Positions 23,765 to 33,835 are shown, numbered from the stretch's first letter. The stretch: 64,000 nt of DNA from Mucilaginibacter sp. (GCF_028288185.1 NZ_JAQBOF010000035.1:62001-126000); one strand, 5' to 3'. Notes: generated from the letters alone by a model not told the origin. Program-made: numbers and translations.

Positions 23765-25678
23765 ATGAACCAAGCAACTGAGCGCCCAACCGTACCCAGC
23801 CTTATACGTTATTTAGTAAAAAATATCCACCCTGATACACACAACTTTTTGGCGCATAAAGTGGGCGATGAATGGGTTGATATAACCTATCGCGAAGCGT
23901 TAGAAAATATTGATGCTATATCGGCCTGGTTCATAGATATTGGCATAAAAAAAGGCGACCGGCTGGCACTTATTATTGAGAACGGCCCCGACTACATTTA
24001 TTACGACCAGGCGCTACAGCAAATTGGCGCGGTTAATACCTCTATTTATCCTACCCTTACCGAAACAGAGATAGAGTATATTTTAAATGATTCAAGCGCG
24101 CGTACCATTATTTGCGGCAACCCTTTCTTGTTTAGGAAAGTGCTGAAGATAGCTAATAGCTGTCCATCCATAGAACGTATTATCCCGGCTTTTGATGATT
24201 ACGAAAAGCACATGGAGAAGCAACGGCTAAACGCCGGAGTAATTGGGTTTAAAGAATTAATTACAATCGGATTTACTTTGGTTGATAAACACCGGTCGGC
24301 TATTAATATAGCACGTGAAGCTATTTTGCCCTCTGATCTTTCTTGTTTGATCTATACATCGGGCACAACGGGCATACCTAAAGGCGTAATGCTTACGCAT
24401 AAAAACCTGGTAGAGAATGTAAGGGTAAGTTTATTGCAAATCCCTATTATTGAAAAGACTGATATATTTTTGTCTTTCCTGCCCCTATCGCATGTATTTG
24501 AGCGTACGGCAACTTATCATGTTTGCTTATACTCGGGCGCTAAAATAGCCTTCGCGCAAAGCCTGGAGCTACTGGCCAAAAACATGAGTGAGGTTAAACC
24601 AAGTGTTATGAATTGCGTTCCGCGATTATTAGAGCGAATACATGATCGCGCCATGAAAAACGGCACCAGCGCGGGCGGCATAAAATCTAAAATATTTTTG
24701 TGGGCTTTAGATATTGGCCGAAAATACCGCATAGCTAACGAGGATGGTAAAAAATCAGGCTTGATATTAAATGCTGAACATGCTCTTGCCGAGAAGCTGG
24801 TATTTAGCAAGATAAAAGAGCGTACGGGCGGTAATTTAAAGATCATGTTATCAGGCGGTGGCGCGTTACCTAAAAATATCGGCGAGTTTTTTGGCGATCT
24901 GGGTATAAAAGTACTGGAGGGCTTTGGTTTAACTGAAACATCGCCGGTTATGGCTGTTACCGAGTATCACCGCCAGGTGTATGGCACCGTTGGCCGTATT
25001 GTACCAGGTATTGAGGTGGCTATACAAAATGTGGATACCAAAGAGGTCTATACCATACAAACCCACGAATCATTTAAAGAAAATTTTCAGTCGGAAGAGG
25101 GCGAGATTATTGTTTGCGGGCATTGCGTTATGAAGGGCTACTTAAACAAACCCGAAGAAACCGCAGCGACCATTGACCCACAAGGCTGGCTGCATACCGG
25201 CGATATCGGTCGCTTTTACAAAGGCAACCTGCAAATTACCGACCGCCTAAAAAATATGCTGGTAAACGCATACGGCAAAAACATATATCCTACACCAGTA
25301 GAGAACACTTATCTGAAAAGCCCCAAAATTGAAGGCGTATTTTTATTAGGCGATAAACGCGAGTTTATTACCGCGTTCATCATCCCTGCAAAAGAAGCAC
25401 TACAGGAACAATTCGGACTGGACGAAAAATTCTTTGAAGAGGCAGATCCTTTTATTGAGAACAAGGAAATAAAAGACTGGCTGAACCAGGATATCAGGAA
25501 ACTATCCAACGAGTTGGCAAAATTTGAGCGGATTAAAAACTTCAAGATCAAACGTAAACCCTTCAGCATGGAAGATGGCGAGATCACCCCTACCATGAAA
25601 GCTAAACGCAAGGTGATTGAACAGAAATATGCTAACGCGATTGAAGAGTTATATACCTGGGAAGCGGGAACGGATTAG
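23765..25678 (+). CDS. fadD: Long-chain acyl-CoA synthetase (AMP-forming)
   Basis: 637-aa ANL-superfamily enzyme activating fatty acids as acyl-AMP and then acyl-CoA. P-loop YTSGTTGIPKG at 197-207, then THKNL, the A5-type GFGLTETSPVMAVTEYH, GWLHTGDIGRF, and the LQITDRLKNMLVNAYGKNI hinge region with the C-terminal domain. The length and the ALAEKLVFSKIKERTGGNLK insertion match the FadD15/long-chain subgroup. No signal peptide. It begins after the REP cluster and ends at a strong hairpin. Exact chain-length preference cannot be seen. Confidence 0.9.
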   Translation: MNQATERPTVPSLIRYLVKNIHPDTHNFLAHKVGDEWVDITYREALENIDAISAWFIDIGIKKGDRLALIIENGPDYIYYDQALQQIGAVNTSIYPTLTETEIEYILNDSSARTIICGNPFLFRKVLKIANSCPSIERIIPAFDDYEKHMEKQRLNAGVIGFKELITIGFTLVDKHRSAINIAREAILPSDLSCLIYTSGTTGIPKGVMLTHKNLVENVRVSLLQIPIIEKTDIFLSFLPLSHVFERTATYHVCLYSGAKIAFAQSLELLAKNMSEVKPSVMNCVPRLLERIHDRAMKNGTSAGGIKSKIFLWALDIGRKYRIANEDGKKSGLILNAEHALAEKLVFSKIKERTGGNLKIMLSGGGALPKNIGEFFGDLGIKVLEGFGLTETSPVMAVTEYHRQVYGTVGRIVPGIEVAIQNVDTKEVYTIQTHESFKENFQSEEGEIIVCGHCVMKGYLNKPEETAATIDPQGWLHTGDIGRFYKGNLQITDRLKNMLVNAYGKNIYPTPVENTYLKSPKIEGVFLLGDKREFITAFIIPAKEALQEQFGLDEKFFEEADPFIENKEIKDWLNQDIRKLSNELAKFERIKNFKIKRKPFSMEDGEITPTMKAKRKVIEQKYANAIEELYTWEAGTD

Positions 25679-25711
25679 AGATTTGACAACTTTTTAAAAG
25701 TTGTCAAATCT
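25679..25711. terminator. Bidirectional terminator hairpin
   Basis: A perfect 16-bp pairing of 25679-25694 with 25696-25711 (core GATTTGACAAC), ending in A/T runs, between the convergent acyl-CoA synthetase and HAD genes. Confidence 0.88.
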
Positions 25712-25720
25712 AAATGCGGA

Positions 25721-26404
25721 TTACACAAATCCCAATATATCCTTAATACTCTCCACACTTTTAAACATACCGCTATCAATACTATGCTCAATTTCTTCGT
25801 GGGCCCAGGTAATGTGGTAAGGTACGTGAATAGCATAGCCGCCAACGTTTAGTACCGGCAGTACATCGCTTTTAAGCGAGTTGCCCACCATTAGTAATTC
25901 GCTGGGGCGGATGTCTAAATGTTTAATCAATTTTAAGTAATTGGCATCATCCTTTTCAGACATGATCTCTACATGGTGAAAGTAGTTGTTCAAGTTTGAT
26001 TTGCGCAATTTGCGCTCTTGGTCAAGCAGGTCGCCTTTGGTGGCTACTACCAGGCGGTACTTACCTTTTAGCGCGCGCAGCACTTCCTCAACCCCATCCA
26101 GCAGTTCAATAGGCTGGTTAAGCATTTGCTTGCCCAAGTCAATAATCTCGCCTATGGCTTTGGCGCTTATCATGTTATTGGTAACGGTCATGGCGGTTTC
26201 TATCATAGATAGTACAAAGCCTTTTATACCGTAACCATATAAACCAAGGTTACCAATTTCAATTTTAAGCAGCTCACGCTCCAGTTCATGGAGCGGCAGG
26301 TATTCTTCAAGTAAAGTACAAAACGCTTCTTCTGATGCCCTGAAATAGGGCTCATTCACCCAGAGGGTATCATCAGCATCAAAAGCAATTACTTTAATGT
26401 CCAT
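25721..26404 (-). CDS. HAD-family hydrolase
   Basis: 227 aa. Motif I is FDADDTLWV with nucleophile Asp9 and acid/base Asp11, motif II VVATKGD, the Lys in the ERKLRKSNLNNYF stretch, and motif IV LMVGNSLKSDVLPVLN. A helical cap lies between motifs I and II (about 16-95), giving a subfamily I phosphatase. Substrate unknown; pyrophosphate, nucleotide or phosphoglycolate-like substrates are possible. A TACATTTG element on the minus strand at 26409-26416 is a likely -7 box. Single gene. Confidence 0.87.
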   Translation of the reverse strand: MDIKVIAFDADDTLWVNEPYFRASEEAFCTLLEEYLPLHELERELLKIEIGNLGLYGYGIKGFVLSMIETAMTVTNNMISAKAIGEIIDLGKQMLNQPIELLDGVEEVLRALKGKYRLVVATKGDLLDQERKLRKSNLNNYFHHVEIMSEKDDANYLKLIKHLDIRPSELLMVGNSLKSDVLPVLNVGGYAIHVPYHITWAHEEIEHSIDSGMFKSVESIKDILGFV

Positions 26405-26488
26405 AATGCAAATGTATCAAAGATAACTTACATCGAAAATACTACCACGGGCTTTCCTGACCGGCTGTACAATAATGGTATAAACACG

Positions 26489-29400
26489 CTACTCAATTAA
26501 CTTTATATGCTGATAAGACCTTATAATAACCGGCCCCAACAGACCAGACGGCAGCAGTGGCGACTTTTCATCCCAATGACGATAGGTAGAAAAGCTAATA
26601 CGCTTAGATTCGCGCTTACCCTTATCGTTCACCCAATCAGGCCATGCACCAGGTACAACGCCGTTCCACTTTAAGTCATCAGGTAAATGCGCATCACCTA
26701 CCAAACGGTTTACCCATAAATTAGTAACGCGTATTTCCAGGTTGTTCTTGCCTGCATGTACAGCATTACCAAGTTCAATCCTAAACGGTATTTTCCAAAG
26801 TATCCCCAGGTTTTTTCCATTAATAATAACTTCAGCTATAACACCAACGCTGGTCAAATCCAACTCCAGGGAATTACCTTTCTGTAAAATAGCATTGGTT
26901 AATGTAAACTGCTTTTTGTATACAGCCGTGCCCGAAAAGTATTTGATACTTTCATCGGTTAACGTTGGCCACGAAACCAGCTTATCAAAAGTTGTTTTAT
27001 TTGCCGCACCGGTGTTTTTGGGGAAACTTACCTCCCATGGGCCTGTCAACTCAATGGGCTTATATACTGCTGCTACCCTAGTTGTTTTAATCGTTCCGGA
27101 TGCTGTTGTATAATTTATCTTTCCGCTATAAGGTGTAACCCAGGCGGGCTTACCATTTTCAAAAACCACTTTCGGTTGCGGGCCGTCCCACTCCAAATGA
27201 AGCATACTACCTTCGCTAATGGTAACATGGCGCATATCTCCACCGGTTGCATATTCCAAACGTAACTCTCTCCTAATACCACTAACGGGTGCTGCGTCAA
27301 ATACCTGATCAGTAATAGCAAATGTCAATGTGTTTTTAGCAACCAGATCATTGATCTTAGCCACCACGTCGTATACTGGGTATTTAGGCAACATGCCTTT
27401 CATGTCCGGGGTAAAGCGGCCATATAGCGCTCTTACCAGTTTAAAATCCTGGTTGTTGAATTTGATATCGTCTTGTTTGTTTTCATCGACGGTTAACTCA
27501 TGCAGCTTTCCGGCTAATTCATATTCTACCCGCAACTCTTTTACCGATCCTCCGGCAGGATCGGTAAATAAACCATTGCTGGCCGACAAATGTACCCCAT
27601 CACTTGTAACTTTTGATTTGACAATGTCAGTAACATCAATGATTCCCTCCGGAAGGAAAGTACCATATTCGGCTTTAATAATTTTTAGATCAGGCAAGGG
27701 CTTTAGCTCTGGGTGATCCAATGTGGTTTTAACGTTGATAATGTGATTGATTACCGGAGACTTAGCTCCTCTAAAAATCACAAATACAGCTCCGCTAGTA
27801 TTAAATGAGATCGAAATTTCAGTGATGTTGTTGTCAACCTTTTTCCAAACAGCTATATCTTCAGTTTTACCGGTTTCAGGGTTCCATAACTGTGGTTTTT
27901 TACCTGCAATTCTGAATTTACATACTTCATCACGTTGCTCTGCTTGTGGATTGCTTATGAAATAAACATCATCATTATCTACCACACGATGAATAAATTT
28001 TAAATCAGACCCGGTGGGCCCTCCCGAAAAATCAGGAGCGATAGCCAATTTTTTAAAGGCATTAGCCATAGAAAGGTCTGTGGATATTTTACCGGGCCAT
28101 AATTCGTTAGCCAACTGGGTGACTTCCTTATCGCAAGCCGGGTAGCCTTGCAGGCTCGGAGATTTTACAGGCTTTGGGCCGATGATTATCGCTCCGCCAG
28201 CAATTAAGCTTTTTAGTTTGGCTAATAATTGCGGTGTGGCCCAGTAAGTTTCGGGCAGTACCAATAAACGATAAGCTAAGCCATTACCACCGTATATTTT
28301 TCCATTCCTGGCTGTTAATTGTGCTAATTGATCCGGGCCGATCTCGTCATAATCATAACCCAAGGCCTTTATATCTGGCCTGATTATAGCGTCATTTGGC
28401 GACGACTCATCCGAAAAAACTAACACGTCGCCCATGCTTTTGCCTTGTTGCAGCAAATACTGAGAACGTGCTATATAATCCATATACACCCTGCTTTGCT
28501 GCCACCAGGTGTTATTGCGGTTCATTTCCATTCCATACTGGTGGAAAGTCATACCTGGGCCAATGTTCCAGGGTTGATGAGCGTAAGTGTGAAATATAAA
28601 ACGGTTTATGCCTTCTGTCCACATCATATCGCCCAGTTGCTTCATGGTAGCGGGATGATTTTTCCACCCCCCTATGCTGGTAAATGATTCTGCACCTACA
28701 ATCGGGCTGCCTTTTAAATGCGCGATAGAGGCAGCCAACTTGGTCGACTCTGAAGAAGTATTATTTGCTAGCCAGAACTCGCCCATCACAATATCACTGG
28801 TAGCGCCTGCTTTCAAACCCTCGAACGGACCGCCATAAGGTTCTGTAGAAAATTTCATCCCGGCTTTATGGCAAAGTTCTCCAAAATAACCGTAATAGTT
28901 ATTAACCATCAGATCGCCAATGGTTTTACGAAAATCCCATAAAAAACGTTCACTCACTTCACCACTTTCAACATAATAACCGGCAAGTGCAGGCAGATAC
29001 TGTAGTATATCATAACCGCGGCGTTTTCTAAACTCTCTATCAAATCCGTCCGTCCAATTGTTGCAGCCTACTTCGTAACTATCTATCAGGCAATTATTAA
29101 GTGTAGGCCCTACCAGTGGGCCAACTTTATCCAAAATAGGTTTGATGCCGCCGGCCCAATAGGCATCCATGGCTTTACGGCTCATTTTATCAACTTCTAA
29201 ACCCCGGCCGCCTGTTTCTGAGGGATGATTCTCCGTCCCGTTAGGTGTGTGACCAATGCGTAGGATCGTCCAATCACCGGCAGGGACTGTCCAGTTCAGC
29301 GAACCATCTGTTGCCATTTTTGAGGTCAGGTTAATGATCTCGTTTTTATCTACTATAGCTGTGGGGGTAATTATTTTATCGCTGGGATAAATATGCGTAG

Positions 29401-29974
29401 GCACAAATCCGCCCGAAAGTGATTTATCACTCAGGTTGCTTATCCGTTCAGTGCTTTTAGGCGTCGGAAAAGCTAATACCGCAATATCTTTATAGTAGTT
29501 AAATTTAGTTACTGGTTGTGGTAGTTTCTGATTATATACTTCGCCGCTCTTTAGCAGTACCTGGCTGTAAACTACCGTTTGCATAGCATCCTCCGGCTTA
29601 ACCCAAGGGCCACCGCTTGATGACCAACCCGGGCCATTATGAAACGCGATTTCCAAACCCAATCGCTTAGCCTCGGATATCGCGAATTTGAAAAGCTCCA
29701 GCCATTGGGGACTCAGATAAGTCGCCGGCCCATCGGGATAGCCTTGCCCAACATTAAATATTTGCGCTTCTTGTATGCCTACAAATTTCATAGCTTCCAG
29801 GTCCGCAGTTATGCCTTCCTTGGTTATATTGCCGTCTATCCAATGCCACCATGTACGGGCTTTAGCAGAGGTTGGTGGGTTTTTAAAGCCGGAAAGCAAT
29901 GCGTCCTGGGCAAGTGCAATTGTATTTATAAAACATAGCGCTACAAAAGCCACTATAAAAAATATTCGGTTCAT
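26489..29974 (-). CDS. Glycoside hydrolase family 106-like (alpha-L-rhamnosidase)
   Basis: 1161 aa from MNRIFF, the methionine that starts a clean signal peptide (about 1-22, ending ALAQ); the frame is open ten codons upstream to 30004. The N-terminal half has the GH106 look: TSAKARTWWHWIDGNITKEG, LEAMKFVGIQEAQIFNVGQG, HNGPGWSSSGGPWVKPEDAM and GGWKNHPATMKQLGDMMW. The C-terminal part carries a GH2-type sugar-binding beta-sandwich (LEIRVTNLWVNRLVGDAH). It probably removes rhamnose from plant pectin or exopolysaccharide in the periplasm. No susC/susD pair or other carbohydrate enzyme is next to it, unusual for a family typical of polysaccharide utilisation loci. Confidence 0.88.
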   Translation of the reverse strand: MNRIFFIVAFVALCFINTIALAQDALLSGFKNPPTSAKARTWWHWIDGNITKEGITADLEAMKFVGIQEAQIFNVGQGYPDGPATYLSPQWLELFKFAISEAKRLGLEIAFHNGPGWSSSGGPWVKPEDAMQTVVYSQVLLKSGEVYNQKLPQPVTKFNYYKDIAVLAFPTPKSTERISNLSDKSLSGGFVPTHIYPSDKIITPTAIVDKNEIINLTSKMATDGSLNWTVPAGDWTILRIGHTPNGTENHPSETGGRGLEVDKMSRKAMDAYWAGGIKPILDKVGPLVGPTLNNCLIDSYEVGCNNWTDGFDREFRKRRGYDILQYLPALAGYYVESGEVSERFLWDFRKTIGDLMVNNYYGYFGELCHKAGMKFSTEPYGGPFEGLKAGATSDIVMGEFWLANNTSSESTKLAASIAHLKGSPIVGAESFTSIGGWKNHPATMKQLGDMMWTEGINRFIFHTYAHQPWNIGPGMTFHQYGMEMNRNNTWWQQSRVYMDYIARSQYLLQQGKSMGDVLVFSDESSPNDAIIRPDIKALGYDYDEIGPDQLAQLTARNGKIYGGNGLAYRLLVLPETYWATPQLLAKLKSLIAGGAIIIGPKPVKSPSLQGYPACDKEVTQLANELWPGKISTDLSMANAFKKLAIAPDFSGGPTGSDLKFIHRVVDNDDVYFISNPQAEQRDEVCKFRIAGKKPQLWNPETGKTEDIAVWKKVDNNITEISISFNTSGAVFVIFRGAKSPVINHIINVKTTLDHPELKPLPDLKIIKAEYGTFLPEGIIDVTDIVKSKVTSDGVHLSASNGLFTDPAGGSVKELRVEYELAGKLHELTVDENKQDDIKFNNQDFKLVRALYGRFTPDMKGMLPKYPVYDVVAKINDLVAKNTLTFAITDQVFDAAPVSGIRRELRLEYATGGDMRHVTISEGSMLHLEWDGPQPKVVFENGKPAWVTPYSGKINYTTASGTIKTTRVAAVYKPIELTGPWEVSFPKNTGAANKTTFDKLVSWPTLTDESIKYFSGTAVYKKQFTLTNAILQKGNSLELDLTSVGVIAEVIINGKNLGILWKIPFRIELGNAVHAGKNNLEIRVTNLWVNRLVGDAHLPDDLKWNGVVPGAWPDWVNDKGKRESKRISFSTYRHWDEKSPLLPSGLLGPVIIRSYQHIKLIE

Positions 29975-30105
29975 TATACAGGTTTGAGATAATTGGTTGG
30001 GCAAGATAAATACATTATCCGCGCTAACTATCCGTGTCTGTCCTACTTGATTTCAGCGCTGGTCAAATGTTAAGCTTATCCTAACAGACAACCGCAAAAA
30101 AATCC

Positions 30106-30113
30106 TATTTTTG
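30106..30113 (+). promoter_or_regulatory. -7 element of lysS (TATTTTTG)
   Basis: Fits TAnnTTTG, 28 bp before the lysS ATG. No TTTG at the -33 spacing. Confidence 0.45.
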
Positions 30114-30141
30114 CACCTTTAATAAAATATCGTTACAAAAC

Positions 30142-31863
30142 ATGAGTATTGCACTATCCGAACAGGAAATTATACGCCGCGAATCATTACAACAATTACG
30201 TGCCCTGGGCATTAACCCGTATCCTGCCGAGGAATATAAGGTTACCGCTTTCGCACAAGATATCACTGATAACTTTGCAACTTTCCCTAATACTTATAAA
30301 AATGTAACTATTGCCGGGCGTATCATGACGCGCCGTATCATGGGCAGCGCATCGTTCGCCGAGATACAGGATAGTACCGGCCGTATGCAGATATACCTGA
30401 AACGCGATGATATTTGCCCTGGCGAGGATAAAACCTTATACAATACCGTATTTAAAAAACTGCTGGATATTGGCGATTACGTAGGTATTAAAGGCTACGT
30501 GTTTTTAACCCAAACCGGAGAGATCTCTGTACATGTACAAGAGTTGACCATACTATCAAAATCGCTTAAACCGCTACCTGTTGTAAAACGCGATGAAGAA
30601 GGCAACATCCATGATGGATTTACTGATCCCGAAATGCGTTACCGCCAGCGCTATGTTGATTTAACGGTTAACCCGGAATTTAAACAGATCTTCATTAAAA
30701 GATCAAAAGTAATTAGCGCCATGCGTAACTACTTTAATAACCAGGGATGGATGGAGGTAGAAACACCTATCCTACAGCCTGTACATGGTGGCGCGGCAGC
30801 GCGTCCGTTTGGTACGCATCATAATACGTTGGATATGCCTTTATTTTTGCGCATAGCTAACGAGTTATATTTAAAAAGATTAATAGTAGCCGGTTTTGAC
30901 GGCGTTTATGAGTTTGGTAAAATGTTCCGTAACGAAGGCATGGACCGCACCCATAACCCCGAATTTACCGCTATGGAAATATACGTAGCCTATAAAGATT
31001 ATATCTGGATGATGGCTATGGTGGAAGAATGTTTGGAAGAAGTGGCCCGTGCCGTACATGGTATTGCCGCTGTACAGGTAGGCGCTAACGAGATCAACTT
31101 CGCCGGGCCGTACACCAGGTTAACTATGTATGAGTCGATACTAAAATATACCGGCATTGATGTATCAGCAATGGATGAGGCTGGCTTACGCGAAACCTGT
31201 GCTGACTTGAAAATTGAAGTTGATGCAACCATGGGTAAAGGCAAACTGATAGATGAGATATTTAGCGCCAAAGTGGAAGCCAGTCTGATACAGCCAACCT
31301 ACATTACCGACTACCCGATCGAAATGACACCGCTTGCTAAAAAGCACCGCACCAAAGATGGCCTGGTTGAGCGTTTCGAGCTGTTTGTTAATGGTAAAGA
31401 GATAGCTAATGCCTATTCTGAATTAAACGACCCAATTGATCAACGCGAACGTTTAGAAGAACAATTGATACTGGCAGGCCGTGGCGATGATGAAGCTATG
31501 GCTATGGATGATGACTTTTTACGCGCCCTTGAGTACGGTATGCCACCGACATCTGGCCTGGGTATTGGTATTGACCGCTTGGTGATGTTATTAACCAACC
31601 AAAGCACTATACAGGAAGTATTGTTCTTCCCGCAAATGCGCCCCGAGAAAAAAGCCAAAGTTGTTACTGCCGATGATTTTATAAACATTGGCGTACCTGC
31701 CGAGTGGGTGCCAGTTTTAAACAAGATGGGCTTTAATACGGTTGAAGAGCTAAAAGCCGGAAACCCCAACAAGGTGTTTAATGATCTGGGCGGTATGCGT
31801 AAAAAATTGAAGCTGGAAATTACTATGCCTGCAAAAGAGGTAGTGATGGCGTGGTTTGAATAA
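30142..31863 (+). CDS. lysS: Lysyl-tRNA synthetase, class II
   Basis: 573 aa. The N-terminal OB-fold anticodon-binding domain has [20 protein letters not shown]. Class II motif 2 is [21 protein letters not shown] and motif 3 is [15 protein letters not shown]. The usual LysRS ends about 10 residues after motif 3 ([12 protein letters not shown]), near 505; here about 65 further residues follow ([38 protein letters not shown], ending VVMAWFE), a helical tail with a helix-hairpin-helix-like [12 protein letters not shown] part, seen in Bacteroidota LysRS. Single gene, followed by a hairpin. Confidence 0.96.
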   Translation: MSIALSEQEIIRRESLQQLRALGINPYPAEEYKVTAFAQDITDNFATFPNTYKNVTIAGRIMTRRIMGSASFAEIQDSTGRMQIYLKRDDICPGEDKTLYNTVFKKLLDIGDYVGIKGYVFLTQTGEISVHVQELTILSKSLKPLPVVKRDEEGNIHDGFTDPEMRYRQRYVDLTVNPEFKQIFIKRSKVISAMRNYFNNQGWMEVETPILQPVHGGAAARPFGTHHNTLDMPLFLRIANELYLKRLIVAGFDGVYEFGKMFRNEGMDRTHNPEFTAMEIYVAYKDYIWMMAMVEECLEEVARAVHGIAAVQVGANEINFAGPYTRLTMYESILKYTGIDVSAMDEAGLRETCADLKIEVDATMGKGKLIDEIFSAKVEASLIQPTYITDYPIEMTPLAKKHRTKDGLVERFELFVNGKEIANAYSELNDPIDQRERLEEQLILAGRGDDEAMAMDDDFLRALEYGMPPTSGLGIGIDRLVMLLTNQSTIQEVLFFPQMRPEKKAKVVTADDFINIGVPAEWVPVLNKMGFNTVEELKAGNPNKVFNDLGGMRKKLKLEITMPAKEVVMAWFE

Positions 31864-31869
31864 AAATTT

Positions 31870-31935
31870 GTAGAGACGCAATGCCTTGCCTCTTAGGATA
31901 ATGCAAAAAGAGACGCAAAGTATTTGCGTCTCTAC
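31870..31935. terminator. Nested hairpin after lysS
   Basis: AGAGACGCAAA (31909-31919) pairs with TTTGCGTCTCT (31923-31933) in a perfect 11-bp stem; a second copy of GTAGAGACGCAA at 31870-31881 can also pair with 31924-31935. No strong T run follows, so it could equally be a member of the palindrome family. Confidence 0.7.
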
Positions 31936-32056
31936 CTATAAAATAACGTTTTCCACAATCGTTATTAACAATTCTTTAATACAAAGATAAAACTCCGGAA
32001 ACTTTGGCATCCAATGTGTTGCGTATGTTTACATACAAACACTTATTGAAAAAATT

Positions 32057-32269
32057 ATGGTTAACTCAATCTTAGAAATTACGGAAAGCGAGTACCTGAT
32101 CAAGCTGAACCGATCGAATTTCAACTTATCATTTATCAGGAGCTTATTAAAGATGGTTGAAGTGGCAAACCCATCCGAGGAAAGTACGGCTACACCAGAC
32201 AGGAACATCAGCTATAATCAAAGCCACCAGTCTGAGCCAGATTATTTCAGCTCAATAGAAGAAAAATAG
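32057..32269 (+). CDS. Small hypothetical protein
   Basis: 70 aa, no membrane segment. The front half (SILEITESEYLIKLNRSNFN, then LSFIRSLLKMVE) looks like a short beta-alpha unit as in small regulators or antitoxins, and the rest is polar and probably disordered (ending YFSSIEEK). No toxin gene is adjacent. A good bidirectional terminator follows, which supports it being real. I do not recognise the family. Confidence 0.55.
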   Translation: MVNSILEITESEYLIKLNRSNFNLSFIRSLLKMVEVANPSEESTATPDRNISYNQSHQSEPDYFSSIEEK

Positions 32270-32302
32270 CCTCTAAAACGCAATGTTTTAAAGGCTATTT
32301 TT
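32262..32302. terminator. Bidirectional terminator
   Basis: Arms 32262-32279 and 32285-32302 pair over 18 positions with one mismatch and a 5-base loop. A and T runs on either side serve the convergent genes. Confidence 0.88.
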
Positions 32303-32307
32303 CTTGA

Positions 32308-32859
32308 TTAAAACTGTTGGCGATATCCGCCCTTTATTACCTGTTTGTCCATCTGAGCCATTTGCTGTTTCATCATTTTGATCTGATCTGTCAGCAATTT
32401 ATTCTTATCATCTTTAGCCGCTTCCTGCAAATACATTGTCGCTTCACGCTTATTGCGTTTAGCCATTGCTATGCCCGCCAGGCTTAACTTGGCCAAAGCT
32501 GTGTTGTGCGACATGGTCATGCCCAATTGTAAGGCTTTTTTAAAATATTTCTCTGATTTTAAAGGCGCTTTGCGCGATTCTATTAAACCCAGTAACAGGT
32601 TATAATAGCCATGTTGGTTTTTATGAAGTTGCTTTTCGTAATTAGCTATTTTTAATAACCACGCATCTGCTTTGTCTGAATTTTCTTTACGCAGAAAATA
32701 TTGTGCTATGATCATGTTCTCGTTAAAGAAGAACGATAATAGGATGATACCGCCTAACAGCAGTACCAATATCCCCCATCCCCAAAATCCAAATACACAA
32801 AGTGCAACCGCGGCACCAAAAAAAACACAGGCTGCAATCAGCCGAATTATATTTGACAT
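32308..32859 (-). CDS. Membrane protein with TPR-like helices, function unknown
   Basis: 183 aa. Two hydrophobic segments at about 4-24 and 27-46 form a hairpin in the membrane. The rest is helical with TPR-like spacing (ADAWLLKIANYEKQLHKN, HGYYNLLLGLIESRKAPLKS, EKYFKKALQLGMTMSHN, TALAKLSLAGIAMAKRNKRE) and a Met/Gln-rich end. It probably scaffolds other proteins at the membrane; the partner is not evident. Divergent from ung, separated by 74 bp. Confidence 0.65.
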   Translation of the reverse strand: MSNIIRLIAACVFFGAAVALCVFGFWGWGILVLLLGGIILLSFFFNENMIIAQYFLRKENSDKADAWLLKIANYEKQLHKNQHGYYNLLLGLIESRKAPLKSEKYFKKALQLGMTMSHNTALAKLSLAGIAMAKRNKREATMYLQEAAKDDKNKLLTDQIKMMKQQMAQMDKQVIKGGYRQQF

Positions 32860-32933
32860 AATTTGTTATCCTATAAATTAAAGTGCAAATATCCGTTTAT
32901 TTGTAGTCTTAATCAACATCTACATCAATATTT

Positions 32934-33617
32934 ATGGCAATTGAATTAGAGTCGTCATGGCTGAAGGTTTTAAGCAGCGAGTTTGAGCAGGATTACATGC
33001 AAAAACTTAAACAATTTTTAAAAGAGGAGAAGCAAACCGGCAAAACTATATACCCAAAAAGCAGCGACATATTTAACGCTTTTGCCAAAACTCCGTTTGA
33101 TAATGTTAAGGTAGTTATAATTGGCCAGGACCCCTACCATGGCCCCGGGCAGGCGCATGGCTTATCATTCTCTGTACAAAAAGGGGTTGCTGTACCACCA
33201 TCTTTAAAAAACATCTATAAAGAATTATCTACCGATATACCCGGTTTTACCATCCCTCAATCCGGTGATTTAACCGCATGGGCCGAACAAGGCGTACTCT
33301 TACTCAACGCCACATTAACCGTACAGGCTGCAAATGCCGGCTCGCATCAAAAAAAGGGATGGGAAAAATTTACCGACACGGTAATCAAGACCATATCCGA
33401 CAAAAAAGAAGGTGTGGTATTTATTTTATGGGGGGCCTACGCGCAATCAAAAGCAGTGCTAATAGATACCAATAAACATCTGATTATCAAATCAACCCAT
33501 CCATCGCCCCTAGCAGTAAGCCACGGCGGATTCTTTGGCTCGAAGCCGTTTTCAAGAACAAACGCCTATTTAGAAAAAGAGGGTAAGAAGCCTATTGATT
33601 GGAGTATAAAGGAATGA
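32934..33617 (+). CDS. ung: Uracil-DNA glycosylase, family 1
   Basis: 227 aa, of normal length. The catalytic Asp66 is in [18 protein letters not shown]; the uracil-binding loop is LLLNATLTV; and the DNA-intercalation loop is [16 protein letters not shown] with the conserved His. It removes uracil from DNA. Single gene followed by palindrome sequence. Confidence 0.97.
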   Translation: MAIELESSWLKVLSSEFEQDYMQKLKQFLKEEKQTGKTIYPKSSDIFNAFAKTPFDNVKVVIIGQDPYHGPGQAHGLSFSVQKGVAVPPSLKNIYKELSTDIPGFTIPQSGDLTAWAEQGVLLLNATLTVQAANAGSHQKKGWEKFTDTVIKTISDKKEGVVFILWGAYAQSKAVLIDTNKHLIIKSTHPSPLAVSHGGFFGSKPFSRTNAYLEKEGKKPIDWSIKE

Positions 33618-33623
33618 GTGAAT

Positions 33624-33835
33624 TATTAATGAGTGATTGAGGAATGTTACTTGGCGGGGATGCTGTTAAATCCTTCATTAAAACCGTCTATAAAGCCATT
33701 TTTCACATCGCGCCAATGAGTTATCATAGAGACCAGTAAACAAACTAATACTATTCTTATAATTATTTTCTTCCTGTTCATTATATCAATTTCAAATCAT
33801 CACTCATTCAAAACTCACTCATTCACTCATTAATA
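33624..33835. repeat. Palindrome arms enclosing a 44-codon ORF
   Basis: TATTAATGAGTGA (33624-33636) is the exact complement of TCACTCATTAATA (33823-33835). The right side repeats the word CACTCATT three times (33801-33831), and its end overlaps the lrp stop codon. The arrangement resembles the nuoC-nuoD insert: an inverted repeat with a small gene in the loop. Confidence 0.8.
33647..33781 (-). CDS. 44-aa membrane mini-protein
   Basis: An ORF of 45 codons from ATG at 33781 to TAA at 33647: a basic start MNRKKIIIR, one hydrophobic segment (about 6-20, IIIRIVLVCLLVSMI), then a polar tail NGFIDGFNEGFNSIPAK. The positive-inside charge, single helix and Gly/Asn/Phe repeat of the tail resemble known small membrane proteins of Bacteroidota. 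Expression is unproven, but the frame is intact and codon use is like its neighbours. It is enclosed by palindrome arms. Confidence 0.5.
   Translation of the reverse strand: MNRKKIIIRIVLVCLLVSMITHWRDVKNGFIDGFNEGFNSIPAK

Noticed and set aside
27330..29938. Several long ORFs opposite the GH106 gene
   Set aside because: They are antisense shadows with no start signal or family pattern; the same holds for other ORFs opposite priA, the T9SS cargoes and the ABC exporter genes.
29975..30004. Upstream start for the GH106 protein
   Set aside because: It would put ten polar residues ahead of the signal peptide; the methionine at 29974 starts it directly.
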